The position numbers and the translations under genes were made by a program. This document shows positions 25,936-35,666 of a DNA stretch of 64,000 bases, piece after piece (the stretch's first letter is position 1; the number at the start of each line of letters is the position of its first letter). The notes under the pieces are model-generated. The model was not told where the DNA came from. It did no database searches and saw only the letters and a program-made list of their open reading frames with translations. The stretch comes from Paracoccaceae bacterium (GTDB lineage: Bacteria; Pseudomonadota; Alphaproteobacteria; Rhodobacterales; Rhodobacteraceae): positions 1 to 64,000 of the forward strand of contig JAMWZC010000007.1 of assembly GCA_024304985.1 (NCBI GenBank), given 5' to 3'.

Positions 25936-26727
25936 ATGACTCGGATCGACGCCAAATTCGCCGCCCTCAAGGCCGATGGGAAAAAGGCCTTCGTGGCCTA
26001 TGTCATGGCGGGTGACCCGGATTACGCCACCTCGCTGGAGCTGATCAAAGGTCTGCCGGGTGCCGGCGTGGACATCATCGAGATGGGCCTGCCCTTCACC
26101 GACCCGATGGCCGATGGCGAGACGATCCAGCTGGCCGGACAGCGCGCGCTGGAGGCGGGCCAGACCCTGCAAAAGACGCTGGATATGGCGGCAGAGTTCC
26201 GCAAGACCGATGACACGACCCCGATCGTGATGATGGGCTACTACAACCCGATCTTCAATCGCGGCGTGGACCGCTTTCTGGTGGATGCCAAGGCTGCCGG
26301 CATCGACGGGCTGATCGTGGTGGACCTGCCCCCGGAGGAGGATGACGAGTTGTGCATCCCCGCGCAGAAAGCCGGGTTGAACTTCATCCGGCTGGCGACC
26401 CCCACGACCGATGACAAGCGCCTGCCCAAGGTTCTCCAGAATACCAGCGGCTTCGTCTATTACGTCTCGATCACCGGGATCACCGGGTCGGCCGAGGCGA
26501 ATGCCGCCGATGTCGCCCCCGAGGTGACGCGGATCAAGGCGCAGACCGACCTGCCGCTGATCGTGGGGTTCGGCATCAAGACGCCTGAAGCCGCGCAGAG
26601 CATCGCCTCTGTCGCCGATGGCTGTGTCGTGGGCAGCGCCATCGTGGCCGAGCTGGCCAAGGGTCGCCCCGTGGCCGATGTGCTGGCCTTCGTGCGGTCA
26701 CTGGCGGACGGCGCGCATCGCGCCTGA
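25936..26727 (+). CDS. trpA: Tryptophan synthase alpha chain
   Basis: The protein is 263 residues. Catalytic E49 ([16 protein letters not shown]) and D60 fall exactly where E. coli TrpA has them. It cleaves indole-3-glycerol phosphate to indole and glyceraldehyde 3-phosphate. It is separated from trpB and trpF (33.3-36.3 kb), so the trp genes are split as is common in alphaproteobacteria. It is divergent from ychF. Confidence 0.97.
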   Translation: MTRIDAKFAALKADGKKAFVAYVMAGDPDYATSLELIKGLPGAGVDIIEMGLPFTDPMADGETIQLAGQRALEAGQTLQKTLDMAAEFRKTDDTTPIVMMGYYNPIFNRGVDRFLVDAKAAGIDGLIVVDLPPEEDDELCIPAQKAGLNFIRLATPTTDDKRLPKVLQNTSGFVYYVSITGITGSAEANAADVAPEVTRIKAQTDLPLIVGFGIKTPEAAQSIASVADGCVVGSAIVAELAKGRPVADVLAFVRSLADGAHRA

Positions 26728-26735
26728 CGGGGTGT

Positions 26736-26749
26736 GCTGATACATCAGC
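26736..26749. terminator. Short dyad between convergent trpA and MaoC genes
   Basis: GCTGAT-AC-ATCAGC lies in the 17-bp gap and runs over the MaoC stop codon. It could work as a small bidirectional terminator, though no clear T-run follows. Confidence 0.35.
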
Positions 26750-27185
26750 CCGTCTTGCGGCGCAGGATATGGATGGCCGTGTAGCGCATGACCACTTCGT
26801 GCGACTGGTTCTCGACCTCATAGGTGATGGTGGTGCGTCCGCGGTCGGGCCTTGATTCTGACGGGACCGCGGCCATAACTTCGGCCCTTGTCCGCAATGT
26901 ATCGCCGGGCCTGACCGGGCGCAGCCATTGGATATCCGTCATGCCGGGCGATCCCATGGACGTCTCGTTCCAGACATTCGCGCCCAGCGTCTGCGTGAAA
27001 GAGGTCAGCAGCGTGTGAAACCCGCTGGCGATGATCCCCCCATAGGGCGAGGCGGCCGCAGCCTCTTGATCCATATGAAAAGGTTGCGGGTCCCATTGCT
27101 GCGCGAAAGCGGTGATCGCCTCCAGCGGCAGGGTGCAAGACGCGGTTTCGAAGCGATATCCCACCGGCAGATCGTCAAAGAACAT
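26745..27185 (-). CDS. MaoC-family (hot-dog fold) dehydratase
   Basis: The protein is 146 residues. The N-terminal FFDDLPVGYRFETA, AFAQQWDPQPFHMDQEAA and YGGIIASGFHTL motifs are those of MaoC-like enoyl hydratases; the D-P-x-x-x-H pair supplies the catalytic Asp and His. It should hydrate or dehydrate a short acyl-CoA. It is convergent with trpA and has no operon partner. Confidence 0.88.
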   Translation of the reverse strand: MFFDDLPVGYRFETASCTLPLEAITAFAQQWDPQPFHMDQEAAAASPYGGIIASGFHTLLTSFTQTLGANVWNETSMGSPGMTDIQWLRPVRPGDTLRTRAEVMAAVPSESRPDRGRTTITYEVENQSHEVVMRYTAIHILRRKTG

Positions 27186-27306
27186 CCTATCCTCCTTGCC
27201 CTTCTTGCGCAGTCTATCGCGCCGGATCCGAGGCGCAAATGAGTGATTGCCCGCACGTCAGCGGATTGGTAACAAAAGCTAACCAAAAACACGAAAGGCT
27301 GCCAGA

Positions 27307-28473
27307 ATGCCCGTGATCACGAATATCGACGATCTCAAGCGGATCCACCGGCGCAAGACGCCCAAGATGTTCTACGATTACTGCGAAAGCGGCAGCTGGA
27401 CGGAGCAGACATTCCGCGAGAATACATCGGATTTCGACAAGATCCGCCTGCGCCAGCGGGTGGCTGTGGACATGACCGGGCGCAGCACCGCCAGCCAGAT
27501 GATCGGGCAGGATGTGGCCATGCCCGTGGCCTTGGCGCCTGTCGGCCTGACGGGGATGCAATGCGCCGACGGCGAGATCAAGGCGGCGCGGGCGGCGGAG
27601 CGGTTCGGGGTGCCGTTTACCCTTTCGACCATGTCCATCAACTCGATCGAGGATGTGGCGGGGGCGACCAGCAAACCGTTCTGGTTCCAGCTTTATACGA
27701 TGAAGGACACCGACTATGTCAGCCGCCTGATCCAGCGGGCCAAGGATGCCAAGTGTTCGGCCTTGGTGATCACCTTGGACCTGCAGATTCTGGGGCAGCG
27801 GCACAAGGATCTGAAGAACGGCCTCAGCGCGCCGCCCAAGCTGACGATCCCGACGATGATCAACCTTGCCACCAAGTGGTCCTGGGGGATCGGGATGCTG
27901 TCGGCGAAGCGGCGGCATTTCGGGAATATCGTGGGGCATGTGAAGGGGATTTCCGACGCCTCCAGCCTTGGGGCCTGGACGGCGGAGCAGTTCGATCCCT
28001 CGCTGGACTGGGGCAAGATCGCCAAGATCAAGGAAGAGTGGGGCGGGAAGGTCATCCTCAAGGGGATCCTGGACGCCGAGGATGCGAAGATGGCGCTGAG
28101 CGTGGGGGCGGATGCGATCATCGTGTCGAACCACGGGGGGCGGCAGCTGGACGGGGCGATCAGCTCGATCCGGGCGCTGCCGTCGATCCTGGACGCGGTG
28201 GGCGATCAGATCGAGGTGCATCTGGACAGCGGTATCCGGTCCGGGCAGGACGTGCTCAAGGCGGTCGCGATGGGGGCGAAGGGGACCTATATCGGGCGGG
28301 CTTTTGTCTATGGTCTGGGGGCCATGGGGCAAGAAGGCGTGAAAAAGGCGCTGGAGGTGATCCACAAGGAGCTGGACATATCGATGGCGCTGTGTGGCAA
28401 GCGGCGGATCGAGGAACTGACCCGCGACGTGCTGCTGATCCCCGAAGGCTTTGAGGGCCGCTGGCAAGCCTGA
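27307..28473 (+). CDS. lldD: FMN-dependent L-lactate dehydrogenase / alpha-hydroxy-acid oxidase family
   Basis: The protein is 388 residues. The TIM-barrel FMN enzyme motifs are present: MFYDYCESGSWTE near the start, PVALAPVGLTGM, ALVITLDLQILGQRHKDLKNG, and the active-site SNHGGRQLDG with H276. It oxidises an alpha-hydroxy acid, most likely L-lactate, passing electrons to the respiratory chain. No lactate permease or regulator adjoins it, so the substrate is by family only. Confidence 0.9.
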   Translation: MPVITNIDDLKRIHRRKTPKMFYDYCESGSWTEQTFRENTSDFDKIRLRQRVAVDMTGRSTASQMIGQDVAMPVALAPVGLTGMQCADGEIKAARAAERFGVPFTLSTMSINSIEDVAGATSKPFWFQLYTMKDTDYVSRLIQRAKDAKCSALVITLDLQILGQRHKDLKNGLSAPPKLTIPTMINLATKWSWGIGMLSAKRRHFGNIVGHVKGISDASSLGAWTAEQFDPSLDWGKIAKIKEEWGGKVILKGILDAEDAKMALSVGADAIIVSNHGGRQLDGAISSIRALPSILDAVGDQIEVHLDSGIRSGQDVLKAVAMGAKGTYIGRAFVYGLGAMGQEGVKKALEVIHKELDISMALCGKRRIEELTRDVLLIPEGFEGRWQA

Positions 28474-28498
28474 GGGCGTGCCAAGGGACTCCGGGGGG

Positions 28499-28519
28499 TG
28501 TCCCACGGTGGGACATTTT
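28499..28519 (+). terminator. Rho-independent terminator of lldD
   Basis: TGTCCCA and TGGGACA form a 7-bp stem with a CGG loop, followed by ttttcgggttttt. It sits 26 bp after the lldD stop. Confidence 0.7.
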
Positions 28520-28728
28520 CGGGTTTTTAATGATTTCAATTGGTTACGCGGGCGTGTTAGGCACTTTTTAACGATTGGGGGGGCGCTCATTACAGCCTAA
28601 GCCATTGCCCGATTTGGCAGCGATCAATCGATCGTCTTCGACCCTTTGCGGTCGTTCGTCTTCAGTTTCTGGCGCTAAAGCGCGACCCTGCAGAGAAGAC
28701 ATTCGCGACGCGCGCAAGATAGAGCAGG

Positions 28729-28826
28729 CGTAGGGTGCGTGCTTGCACGCACCAGTCGCCCGCCGTATCAGAAAATGGTGCCGCTCGCCGTATCAAAACT
28801 CGGTGCGTGCAAGCACGCACCCTACG
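28729..28826. repeat. REP-like inverted repeat element with internal direct repeats
   Basis: Perfect 25-bp arms (28729-28753 and 28802-28826) are inverted copies. Each arm is itself almost palindromic, with ggtgcgtgc and gcacgcacc around two bases. Between them, two near-identical copies of cgccgtatcaraaa (28761 and 28787 on) form a direct repeat. The structure is like repetitive extragenic palindromes or a very small MITE. Confidence 0.75.
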
Positions 28827-29042
28827 GCTCGCTGATCGCTCTGAATGTATGAAGGAAGCGCACAAAAGCCCTCAAGACCGCCCCAAGAGGTGGTCACTAA
28901 AGCGCGTGGCGGCTGGCTGCCTTGATTTCGCGCGGGGGGATCGGGGCGGAGCGGTCGTAAAGTCCCCCCTCCCCCACAACACGCTTTGACAGCGTGGGCC
29001 CGCGCGGGGCAGTGTGCGGGCGTGATGTGACAGGGTGCATGG

Positions 29043-29690
29043 ATGCTGGTGTTTGCTGCTGCCAATCTGGTTCTTTTTGCCGTGCCCAAGACGGGGAGCA
29101 CGGCCTATCATCTGGCGCTGCGGAGCAAGGCGGATATCGTGCTGGCGGGGAAAGCCTCGATCAAGCATCTGACCTTGCGGAAATATGAGCGGCATTTTGC
29201 GCCCTATCTGGAGCAGGCGCATGGGTTGGTGCCGGAGCGCGTGGCGGTGATCCGGGATCCTCTGGATTATCTGCGCAGCTGGTATCGGTATCGGCAGCGG
29301 CCCGATGGACCTGCGGACAGCAAGCGCGTCAGGGATATGGGGTTTGACGCCTTTGTTCTGGCCACGCTGGAGCGCAGGCCGCCGCCCTTTGCCAAGATCG
29401 GGACGCAGCGGGCCTTTGTCGCGGGGCGGGACGGGCAGATCCGGGTGGAGCATCTGTTTGCCTATGAACGGCCCATGGCCTTGCGCGGGTTTCTGAGCGA
29501 GAGGCTGGGCTTCGCGATCAAGCCTGCACAGAAGAATGTCTCGCCCCCCGCCGAGACGGCGATCAGCGCGGCGGTCGAGGCGGAGTTCCGGCAGGCGATG
29601 GCTGCGGATGTCGCGCTGCACCAACGGATCTTGGCGGCGGGCGGGCATCTGGTGACGCCCACCGGCGCGGTGGTGGATGAGGCGGGGTAA
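29043..29690 (+). CDS. Sulfotransferase-like protein
   Basis: The protein is 215 residues. LVLFAVPKTGSTAYHLALRS near the start is the 5'-phosphosulfate loop of sulfotransferases (PKTGST), and ERVAVIRDPLDYLRSWYRYRQ is the 3'-phosphate-binding segment. The enzyme would move a sulfuryl group from PAPS to an unknown acceptor. It is short for the family, so it may be a minimal form. No sulfate-activation genes are nearby. It stands alone downstream of the REP-like element. Confidence 0.78.
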   Translation: MLVFAAANLVLFAVPKTGSTAYHLALRSKADIVLAGKASIKHLTLRKYERHFAPYLEQAHGLVPERVAVIRDPLDYLRSWYRYRQRPDGPADSKRVRDMGFDAFVLATLERRPPPFAKIGTQRAFVAGRDGQIRVEHLFAYERPMALRGFLSERLGFAIKPAQKNVSPPAETAISAAVEAEFRQAMAADVALHQRILAAGGHLVTPTGAVVDEAG

Positions 29691-29795
29691 GGGCGCGAAT
29701 CCCCTCTTTTCAAGCGGGGGGAATGCGTCTATACGCGCGACTTCATGCGGGGATACAGCCTTGGAGGATCCCTGCCCTAACTTTGGAGAGATATA

Positions 29796-30422
29796 ATGGC
29801 TGGAGAAATTCCTGATCTTCACGCCCATGTCCGGACGGGGACTGGCAAGGGCGCCGCTCGTCAAGCACGTCGCGACGGCATGGTTCCGGGGATCGTTTAC
29901 GGTGGCGGGGTCGATCCCGTTGCGATCAACATCCCTTTCAATGCGCTGCTCAAGCGCCTCAAGCAGGGGCGTTTCCTGTCCACGCTGTTCAACCTGAAGG
30001 TTGACGGCCATGACGATGTGCGCGTGATCTGCCGCAATGTGCAGCGCGACGTGGTCAAGGATCTGCCGACCCATCTGGACCTGATGCGTCTGCGTCGGAC
30101 CAGCCGGATCAACCTGTTCATCCACGTGGATTTCATCAACCACGAGACCTGCCCCGGCCTGAAAAAGGGCGGCGTGCTGACGGTCGTGCGTCAGGAAGTC
30201 GAGCTGAACGTGCTGGCCGGTGACATTCCGGATCACGTCACGGTCGATCTGGCGGGTCTGAACATCGGCGATGTCATCAAGATCTCGGATGTGACCCTGC
30301 CTGAAGGCAGCAAGCCGACGATCGAGCGTGATTTCGTGATCGCGAACATCTCGGCGCCGTCGGGCCTGCGGTCCAGCGGTGGCGATGACGCAGAGGAAGA
30401 AGACGACGACACCGAAGAGTGA
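29796..30422 (+). CDS. rplY: 50S ribosomal protein L25/general stress protein Ctc
   Basis: The protein is 208 residues, the long (CTC) form with an N-terminal 5S rRNA-binding L25 domain ([27 protein letters not shown]-like opening, about 1-95) and a C-terminal TL5 beta domain, ending in an acidic tail (about 195-208). GGAGAG precedes the ATG by 5 bp. Followed by its own terminator and, 530 bp on, by pth, the usual partner. Confidence 0.96.
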   Translation: MAGEIPDLHAHVRTGTGKGAARQARRDGMVPGIVYGGGVDPVAINIPFNALLKRLKQGRFLSTLFNLKVDGHDDVRVICRNVQRDVVKDLPTHLDLMRLRRTSRINLFIHVDFINHETCPGLKKGGVLTVVRQEVELNVLAGDIPDHVTVDLAGLNIGDVIKISDVTLPEGSKPTIERDFVIANISAPSGLRSSGGDDAEEEDDDTEE

Positions 30423-30460
30423 TCGCGTCTGCCCGGTTTTCCGGGGGACAGTGAACATGA

Positions 30461-30488
30461 GGCGCGGCCCTTGCGGGTCGCGCCTTTT
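30461..30488 (+). terminator. Rho-independent terminator of rplY
   Basis: GGCGCGGCCC and GGGTCGCGCC form a 10-bp stem with a TTGC loop and are followed by TTTT. Confidence 0.8.
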
Positions 30489-30497
30489 GCGTCCGTG

Positions 30498-30818
30498 TCA
30501 GGTCTGGTGCAGGACGGTCTCGTAGCCCTCGAACTGCGGCGGGCCCATCAGCGCGTCACGCGTGGTGCTGTTGCCGGCCCCCTTGTGGCTGTCGCGGAAT
30601 TGCTGCGATTTGGTCCAGCCTTCGAAATCAGTGCGGCTGGCCCAGACCACATGCGAGGTATAGAGCCGGAAACCGTCGCCATCGGGGCCTTTGAGCAGGC
30701 GGAATTCGACGAATCCCGGCATGTCGTTCAGGCGGCTTTCGCGGTCGCGCCACATGGTTTCGAACGCGTCCTCGAATCCGTGACGGACCTTGAAACGGTT
30801 CATTGCGATAAAGGACAT
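30498..30818 (-). CDS. ABM-domain (IsdG/MhuD-like) monooxygenase
   Basis: The protein is 106 residues. The compact alpha-beta fold of antibiotic biosynthesis monooxygenases is suggested by MNRFKVRHGFEDAFETMWRDRE, MPGFVEFRLLKG and SHVVWASRTDFEGWTKSQQFRDSHKG. The last segment has the His (SHKGAG) that ligates haem in IsdG-type haem-degrading enzymes. Haem degradation is therefore plausible but not certain. It lies on the minus strand between rplY and pth. Confidence 0.78.
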   Translation of the reverse strand: MSFIAMNRFKVRHGFEDAFETMWRDRESRLNDMPGFVEFRLLKGPDGDGFRLYTSHVVWASRTDFEGWTKSQQFRDSHKGAGNSTTRDALMGPPQFEGYETVLHQT

Positions 30819-30951
30819 CTTTGCCTCCGGTCTTGGGGATCATTGGGGCTGGCGCGGGGCTGGCTGGCGGTTCTTGCCGCGGGGGCATAAGATTGAAAAG
30901 GCGGGCGCAGGTCAATATCCTGAGGGTCGCAGGCAAGGAAGGGACACGGGC

Positions 30952-31629
30952 ATGAAGCTATTCGTGGGGTTGGGCAATCCCGGCGCGAAATATGCGGGGA
31001 ACCGGCACAATATCGGCTTCATGGCGCTGGAGGCCATCGCGCAGGCGCATGGATTCGCGCCGTGGCGGGCCAAGTTTCAGGGACAGGTCAGCGAGGGACG
31101 TCTGGGCGGCACGCGGGTCGTGCTGCTGAAGCCCGAGACCTTCATGAACCTGTCGGGCCAATCGGTGGGCGAGGCGATGCGCTTCTTCAAGATCGACCCT
31201 GCGGATCTGACCGTCTTTCATGACGAGCTGGATCTGGCACCGGGCAAGATCCGGCTGAAGCAGGGCGGCGGTCATGCGGGGCATAACGGGTTGCGGTCGA
31301 TCCACGGCCATATCGGCGAGGATTACGCCCGCGTGCGGCTGGGGATCGGGCATCCGGGGCACAAGGACCGGGTGGCCGCCTATGTGCTGTCGGATTTTGC
31401 CAAGGCGGATCAGGACTGGCTGGATGACATGATGCGCGGCATTGCCGAGGGCGCGCCGATGCTGGCCGCCGGTGAAGGGCCGAAATTCCTGAACGCCGTG
31501 GCGCAACGGATGGCGCCGGCGCGGCCGGAAAAGCCCGCGCCCGTGAAGACCGAGGCCCCGAAGCCCGCGCCGGAACCCGCCCCCGATACGCGCAACCCTC
31601 TGGAGCGGTTGATCGACCGTTTCCGCTGA
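30952..31629 (+). CDS. pth: Peptidyl-tRNA hydrolase
   Basis: The protein is 225 residues from the ATG at 30952. The opening MKLFVGLGNPGAKYAGNRHNIGF has the catalytic His (H19), and HDELDLAPGKIRLKQGGGHAGHNGLRSI follows. It releases peptides from peptidyl-tRNA. A proline/alanine-rich tail of about 40 residues (PARPEKPAPVKTEAPKP on) extends beyond the usual end, as in other Rhodobacteraceae. Confidence 0.97.
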   Translation: MKLFVGLGNPGAKYAGNRHNIGFMALEAIAQAHGFAPWRAKFQGQVSEGRLGGTRVVLLKPETFMNLSGQSVGEAMRFFKIDPADLTVFHDELDLAPGKIRLKQGGGHAGHNGLRSIHGHIGEDYARVRLGIGHPGHKDRVAAYVLSDFAKADQDWLDDMMRGIAEGAPMLAAGEGPKFLNAVAQRMAPARPEKPAPVKTEAPKPAPEPAPDTRNPLERLIDRFR

Positions 31630-31656
31630 CCCCCTGCCCCATAAGGAAAGACACCC

Positions 31657-32820
31657 ATGCGTTCCCTGTTGAAATGGACCCTGCGCGCCGTTGCGATGCT
31701 GATCCTGGCTGCCGCTGTTCTGGGCGTCTGGAAGCGCGAGGAGATCACGCGGCTTCTGGCTGTGAACAGCCTGTTCGCCGAGGAGAAGATCGTCGGCAAT
31801 TTCAGCGCGATGGACCGGCTGTTCCTGACCACGCCCATGGCGCGGGGGGATGGGCCGGTCAGCCCCCTGCCCGCTGGCCCGGCCATGAGCCCGCCCGAGG
31901 GCATGGATGACTGGATCGCCGAACGCGCGGTGACGGCACTTGTCGTGCTGAAAGATGGCGCAATACGGCATGAAAGCTATCATCTTGATACCACCTCGAT
32001 GGATCGCCGGATCAGCTGGTCAGTGGCGAAATCCTATCTGTCCGCGCTGATGGGGATCGTGCTGGAGGAGGGTGCGATCGACAGTCTGGATGATCCGGTG
32101 ACCCGGTATGCGCCGGAACTGGCGGGCAGCGCTTATGATGGCGCGAGCATCCTGAACGTGTTGCAGATGGCCAGCGGCGTGACCTTTGACGAGGATTATC
32201 TGGACTTCAACTCCGACATCAACCGGATGGGCCGGGTGCTGGCGCTGGGGCAGTCGATGGACGGGTTCGCCGCAGGGCTGACCGAGACCTTTGTGGAACC
32301 GGGGCGGCAATGGCAATATGTGTCCATCGACACCCATGTGATCGGCATGGTGATCCGGGGCGCCACCGGGCGCAGCATCCCCGATCTGATGCAGGAGAAG
32401 CTGATCGCGCCCATGGGGCTGGAGGCTGATCCCCTGTATATCACGGACGGGTTGGGCACGGCCTTTGTGCTGGGCGGGTTGAACCTGACCACGCGGGATT
32501 ATGCGCGGTTCGGGCAGATGTTCCTGCAAATGGGCGAGTGGAACGGGCAGCAGATCGTGCCGATCGACTGGGTCGCCGCCTCGACCGAACCCTCGGCCCC
32601 GACGGCGCCGGGGGCCGAGCAATACGGGTTGCAATGGTGGATGGCCCCCGATGCGCCTGCGGGCGAGTATTACGCGCGCGGCATCTATGGGCAGTATATC
32701 TATGTCAACCGCGCCAAGGGCGTGGTGATCGCCGCGAATGGCGCGGACCGGGGCTTTCGCACGCCGGGGGCCAATCAACAGAACATTGCCATGTTCCGCC
32801 GCATCGCGGATGCTATGTAG
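31657..32820 (+). CDS. Serine hydrolase, class C beta-lactamase-like
   Basis: The protein is 387 residues. An N-terminal membrane anchor or signal (about 7-25) is followed by a penicillin-binding-protein-like fold: SxxK at S122-VA-K125 (ISWSVAKSYLSA) and a YVS triad motif (WQYVSIDTH). It probably acts in the periplasm as a peptidase or esterase, as most of this family are not true lactamases. It starts 27 bp after pth and 31 bp before the DUF2237 gene, so an operon is likely. Confidence 0.85.
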   Translation: MRSLLKWTLRAVAMLILAAAVLGVWKREEITRLLAVNSLFAEEKIVGNFSAMDRLFLTTPMARGDGPVSPLPAGPAMSPPEGMDDWIAERAVTALVVLKDGAIRHESYHLDTTSMDRRISWSVAKSYLSALMGIVLEEGAIDSLDDPVTRYAPELAGSAYDGASILNVLQMASGVTFDEDYLDFNSDINRMGRVLALGQSMDGFAAGLTETFVEPGRQWQYVSIDTHVIGMVIRGATGRSIPDLMQEKLIAPMGLEADPLYITDGLGTAFVLGGLNLTTRDYARFGQMFLQMGEWNGQQIVPIDWVAASTEPSAPTAPGAEQYGLQWWMAPDAPAGEYYARGIYGQYIYVNRAKGVVIAANGADRGFRTPGANQQNIAMFRRIADAM

Positions 32821-32851
32821 GTCGGTGAAAGCCCCAACAGACGAGGTTCAT

Positions 32852-33232
32852 ATGGTTCTGGACAAATACGACTCTCTCAACGTGCTGGGCGATACGTTGC
32901 AACCCTGTTCCTTTGACCCGGTCACCGGCTTTTTCCGCGACGGGCATTGCAACACCTGCGCCGAGGATCAGGGCAGTCATACGGTCTGTGCGATCATGAC
33001 CGCCGAGTTTCTGGCCTGGTCGAAATATGTGGGCAATGATCTGTCCACGCCGCGCCCGGAATTCGGCTTTGCGGGATTGAACCCGGGGGATCACTGGTGC
33101 CTCTGCGCGGGGCGGTTTCTGCAAGCGGTGGATGAGGGCTGCGGGCCGCGCATCAATCTGGAGGCCACCCATCAGAGTGCGCTGGAGATAGTGCCGCTGG
33201 AGGTTCTGGTCCGGCACGCTTTGCCAGAATAG
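32852..33232 (+). CDS. DUF2237 family protein
   Basis: The protein is 126 residues from the ATG at 32852. NVLGDTLQPCSFDPVTGFFRDGHCNTCAEDQGSHTVCA and the C-terminal NPGDHWCLCAGRF are the DUF2237 signature, with six conserved cysteines. The Cys pattern suggests metal or disulfide; no function is known. It follows the serine hydrolase by 31 bp. Confidence 0.88.
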   Translation: MVLDKYDSLNVLGDTLQPCSFDPVTGFFRDGHCNTCAEDQGSHTVCAIMTAEFLAWSKYVGNDLSTPRPEFGFAGLNPGDHWCLCAGRFLQAVDEGCGPRINLEATHQSALEIVPLEVLVRHALPE

Positions 33233-33247
33233 CGCGGGACGGAATTT

Positions 33248-33318
33248 GAGTATTTTTGGCAAGATGAAGCCGGGAGGGGTGACCGTCCCGTCTTCTTCTT
33301 GCGTCAAATATCCCGGGG
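33248..33318. repeat. Two inverted copies of a dispersed intergenic motif
   Basis: GAGTATTTTTGGCAAGATGA at 33248-33267 and, inverted, CTTCTTCTTGCGTCAAATAT from 33292 are two copies of a motif also seen at 42168-42189, 47411-47434, 53395-53419 and 57871-57898. All lie just beyond gene ends. The pair is followed by a GC hairpin (ccggggcagcgccccgg) and sits between convergent genes. Confidence 0.6.
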
Positions 33319-33348
33319 TCCGGGGCAGCGCCCCGGCCTTGACCCCGT

Positions 33349-34581
33349 TCAGACCTTCATGTCGAAGCCGAGGTGTTTGGCGACGGTGAAGATGTCCTTG
33401 TCGCCACGGCCGCACATGTTCATCACTATGATATGGTCGGCGGGCAGATCCGGCGCGATTTTCGCCACATGGGCCAGCGCGTGGCTGGGTTCCAGTGCGG
33501 GGATGATGCCCTCCAGCGCGCAGGAGAGCTGGAACGCCTCCAGCGCCTCCTTGTCCGTGATGCTGACATATGTGGCGCGGCCGATATCGTGCAGCCAGCT
33601 ATGTTCCGGGCCGATGCCGGGATAGTCCAGACCGGCCGAGATGGAGAACCCTTCGAGGATCTGGCCGTCTTCGTCCTGCAACAGATAGGTGCGGTTTCCG
33701 TGCAGCACACCGGGGCGGCCGCCGGTCAGGCTGGCGCAGTGCTGCATGGTTTCGTCCACGCCCTTGCCGCCTGCCTCGACCCCGATGATGTTCACGGACG
33801 GGTCATCAAGGAAGGGGTAGAAGAGGCCCATGGCGTTGGACCCGCCACCGATGGCGGCGATGACGGTATCGGGCAGGCGGCCTTTGCCTTCCTGCTCGGC
33901 CAGTTGCCAGCGGACTTCCTTGCCGATGATGGACTGGAAATCGCGCACCATCGCCGGATAGGGGTGCGGGCCTGCGACGGTGCCGATGCAGTAGAAGGTG
34001 TCGCGGACGTTCGTGACCCAGTCGCGCAGCGCGTCGTTCATGGCGTCCTTGAGCGTGCCGCGTCCGGATGTGACGGGGATCACCTCTGCCCCCAGCAGTT
34101 TCATGCGGAAGACGTTGGGGGCCTGCCGTTCGACGTCATGGGCCCCCATATAGACCACGCATTTCAGGCCGAACTTGGCGCAGACCGTGGCGGTGGCCAC
34201 GCCGTGCTGACCGGCGCCGGTTTCGGCGATGATGCGGGTCTTGCCCATGCGGCGGGCAAGGATGATCTGGCCCAGCACGTTGTTGATCTTGTGGGCGCCC
34301 GTGTGGTTCAGTTCGTCCCGCTTGAGATAGATCTTGGCGCCGCCGAAATGTTTGGTCATGCGGTCGGCGTAATAGAGCGGTGAGGGGCGGCCCACGTAAT
34401 GGGTCCACAGATCCTCCATCTCGGCCCAGAAGGTGGGGTCGGTCTTGGCCTTCTCATACTCCTCTTCCAGCGAGAGGATGAGCGGCATCAGGGTTTCCGA
34501 CACGAAGCGGCCGCCGAACTGGCCGAAACGGCCCTTGTCGTCGGGTCCGGTCATGAAGGAATTGATCAGGTCTTCGGGCAT
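33349..34581 (-). CDS. trpB: Tryptophan synthase beta chain
   Basis: The protein is 410 residues from the ATG at 34581; GGAAGG lies 8 bp upstream, which rules out the GTG three codons earlier. The PLP lysine is K98 (HTGAHKINN), and [13 protein letters not shown] is the phosphate loop. It condenses indole with serine. Downstream partner of trpF through an intervening B12-binding gene. Confidence 0.97.
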   Translation of the reverse strand: MPEDLINSFMTGPDDKGRFGQFGGRFVSETLMPLILSLEEEYEKAKTDPTFWAEMEDLWTHYVGRPSPLYYADRMTKHFGGAKIYLKRDELNHTGAHKINNVLGQIILARRMGKTRIIAETGAGQHGVATATVCAKFGLKCVVYMGAHDVERQAPNVFRMKLLGAEVIPVTSGRGTLKDAMNDALRDWVTNVRDTFYCIGTVAGPHPYPAMVRDFQSIIGKEVRWQLAEQEGKGRLPDTVIAAIGGGSNAMGLFYPFLDDPSVNIIGVEAGGKGVDETMQHCASLTGGRPGVLHGNRTYLLQDEDGQILEGFSISAGLDYPGIGPEHSWLHDIGRATYVSITDKEALEAFQLSCALEGIIPALEPSHALAHVAKIAPDLPADHIIVMNMCGRGDKDIFTVAKHLGFDMKV

Positions 34582-34682
34582 CGGTGGCACCTTCCATTGG
34601 CTGGCCCATGATCTAGCCCGTCTGCCGGGTTCGGTAAAGCCACCCTTGGGTTTTTCCTGTGCCGCAGCGGTTTGGGCGGGCG

Positions 34683-35474
34683 TCAGTTCATGGCCAGCGC
34701 CTGCCTGATCTGGTCGAGGGCCGTCACGGGATCGTTCAGCACGCCATCGGCGCCCACGGTGGCGGCGATATCGGCGTGCAGATGCGTGATCTCTCCGGCC
34801 ACAAAGATCAGCGCGCCGGGGGTCAGCAGGCGGGCCGCACGGACGAAGCGGGCCAGTGGCAGGATCATCGCGTCCGAAGAGGCAGATAGACCGATGACCG
34901 GGTAGCCGCCAAGATGCTGGGCCATCAGCAGATCGTCATGGGTCTGCCCGATCTCGAGATCGATTTCCCAGCCTTCGCGGCGGAAAAGGTCTGCGGCCAT
35001 GGACACGCCCATGACATGGCTTTCACCGGGACAGGCGGCAAAGAGCGCGCGGCGTTGCGGGCTGCCTTCGCGGTCGTAGAACACCTTTTTCAGACCGCAG
35101 ATGATGGCGGTCAGGCGGCTGGTGGCGAGGGTCACCTGGAGGAAGCCGACCTCGTCATTGTCCCAGAGTTCGCCCAAGCGCCGTGCGGCCCCTGTGATGT
35201 AGCCGACATAGACTTCGGACAGGGTCACACCGTCCGCCTGCAGGCCCGTCAGCATGTCCGAGGCGGCGGCATGGCGGTCGGACAGAAGGGCTTTGACAAG
35301 CGTTTCGATCTCGGCCGGGGTGGCGTGGTGGTCCGACATCATCGCGCGTTTGGGATGTTCGGCCAATCGCCGGACCACCTCGCGCGCGAGTTCGGTGACA
35401 ACACCTGATTCCAACCTTTCGGTCTGTCGTTCAGCCGCTGTCAGTGCTGAATGGAACAATCTTTGGTCGATCAC
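34683..35474 (-). CDS. Cobalamin-binding regulator-like protein (AerR/PpaA-like)
   Basis: The protein is 263 residues. Residues 55-130 resemble the helical B12 cap domain ([21 protein letters not shown]), and 140-263 resemble the Rossmann-type B12-binding domain ([28 protein letters not shown]). The ESHVMG (H153) stands where the cobalt-ligating His is expected. This is the make-up of AerR/PpaA, the light-sensing antirepressors of PpsR/CrtJ. No DNA-binding domain is visible. It lies between trpF and trpB, away from any photosynthesis gene in the window. Confidence 0.8.
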   Translation of the reverse strand: MIDQRLFHSALTAAERQTERLESGVVTELAREVVRRLAEHPKRAMMSDHHATPAEIETLVKALLSDRHAAASDMLTGLQADGVTLSEVYVGYITGAARRLGELWDNDEVGFLQVTLATSRLTAIICGLKKVFYDREGSPQRRALFAACPGESHVMGVSMAADLFRREGWEIDLEIGQTHDDLLMAQHLGGYPVIGLSASSDAMILPLARFVRAARLLTPGALIFVAGEITHLHADIAATVGADGVLNDPVTALDQIRQALAMN

Positions 35475-35666
35475 GGCATCCCTCCCGCGACATATTCATG
35501 TCAACGGCCATGCCAGCGGATCGTGTCGGCTTCAGTGGCCCAGCAAGATCGGGCCGTGTGATATCCGTCAGGTTTCGCGCCTTTGTCCGGTTATCCGGCA
35601 TGTCCCTCGGGTACGAAGGTATACCGAAAGCGCGAGTCGTCAAAAAGAATCTCGCGTTTGATGATG

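Larger units (their letters stand above)
28474..29042. other. Intergenic region with terminator and REP-like repeat
   Basis: Nearly 570 bp without a gene. It holds the lldD terminator and the inverted repeat described separately. The rest has no coding signal. Confidence 0.6.

Noticed and set aside
27214-28590. 458-codon minus-strand frame
   Set aside because: It is antisense to the lactate dehydrogenase family gene and has shadow-like composition rich in Arg, His and Pro.
28729-28826. Possible CRISPR array
   Set aside because: Only two inverted arms are present, with no regular direct repeats and spacers and no cas genes in the window.
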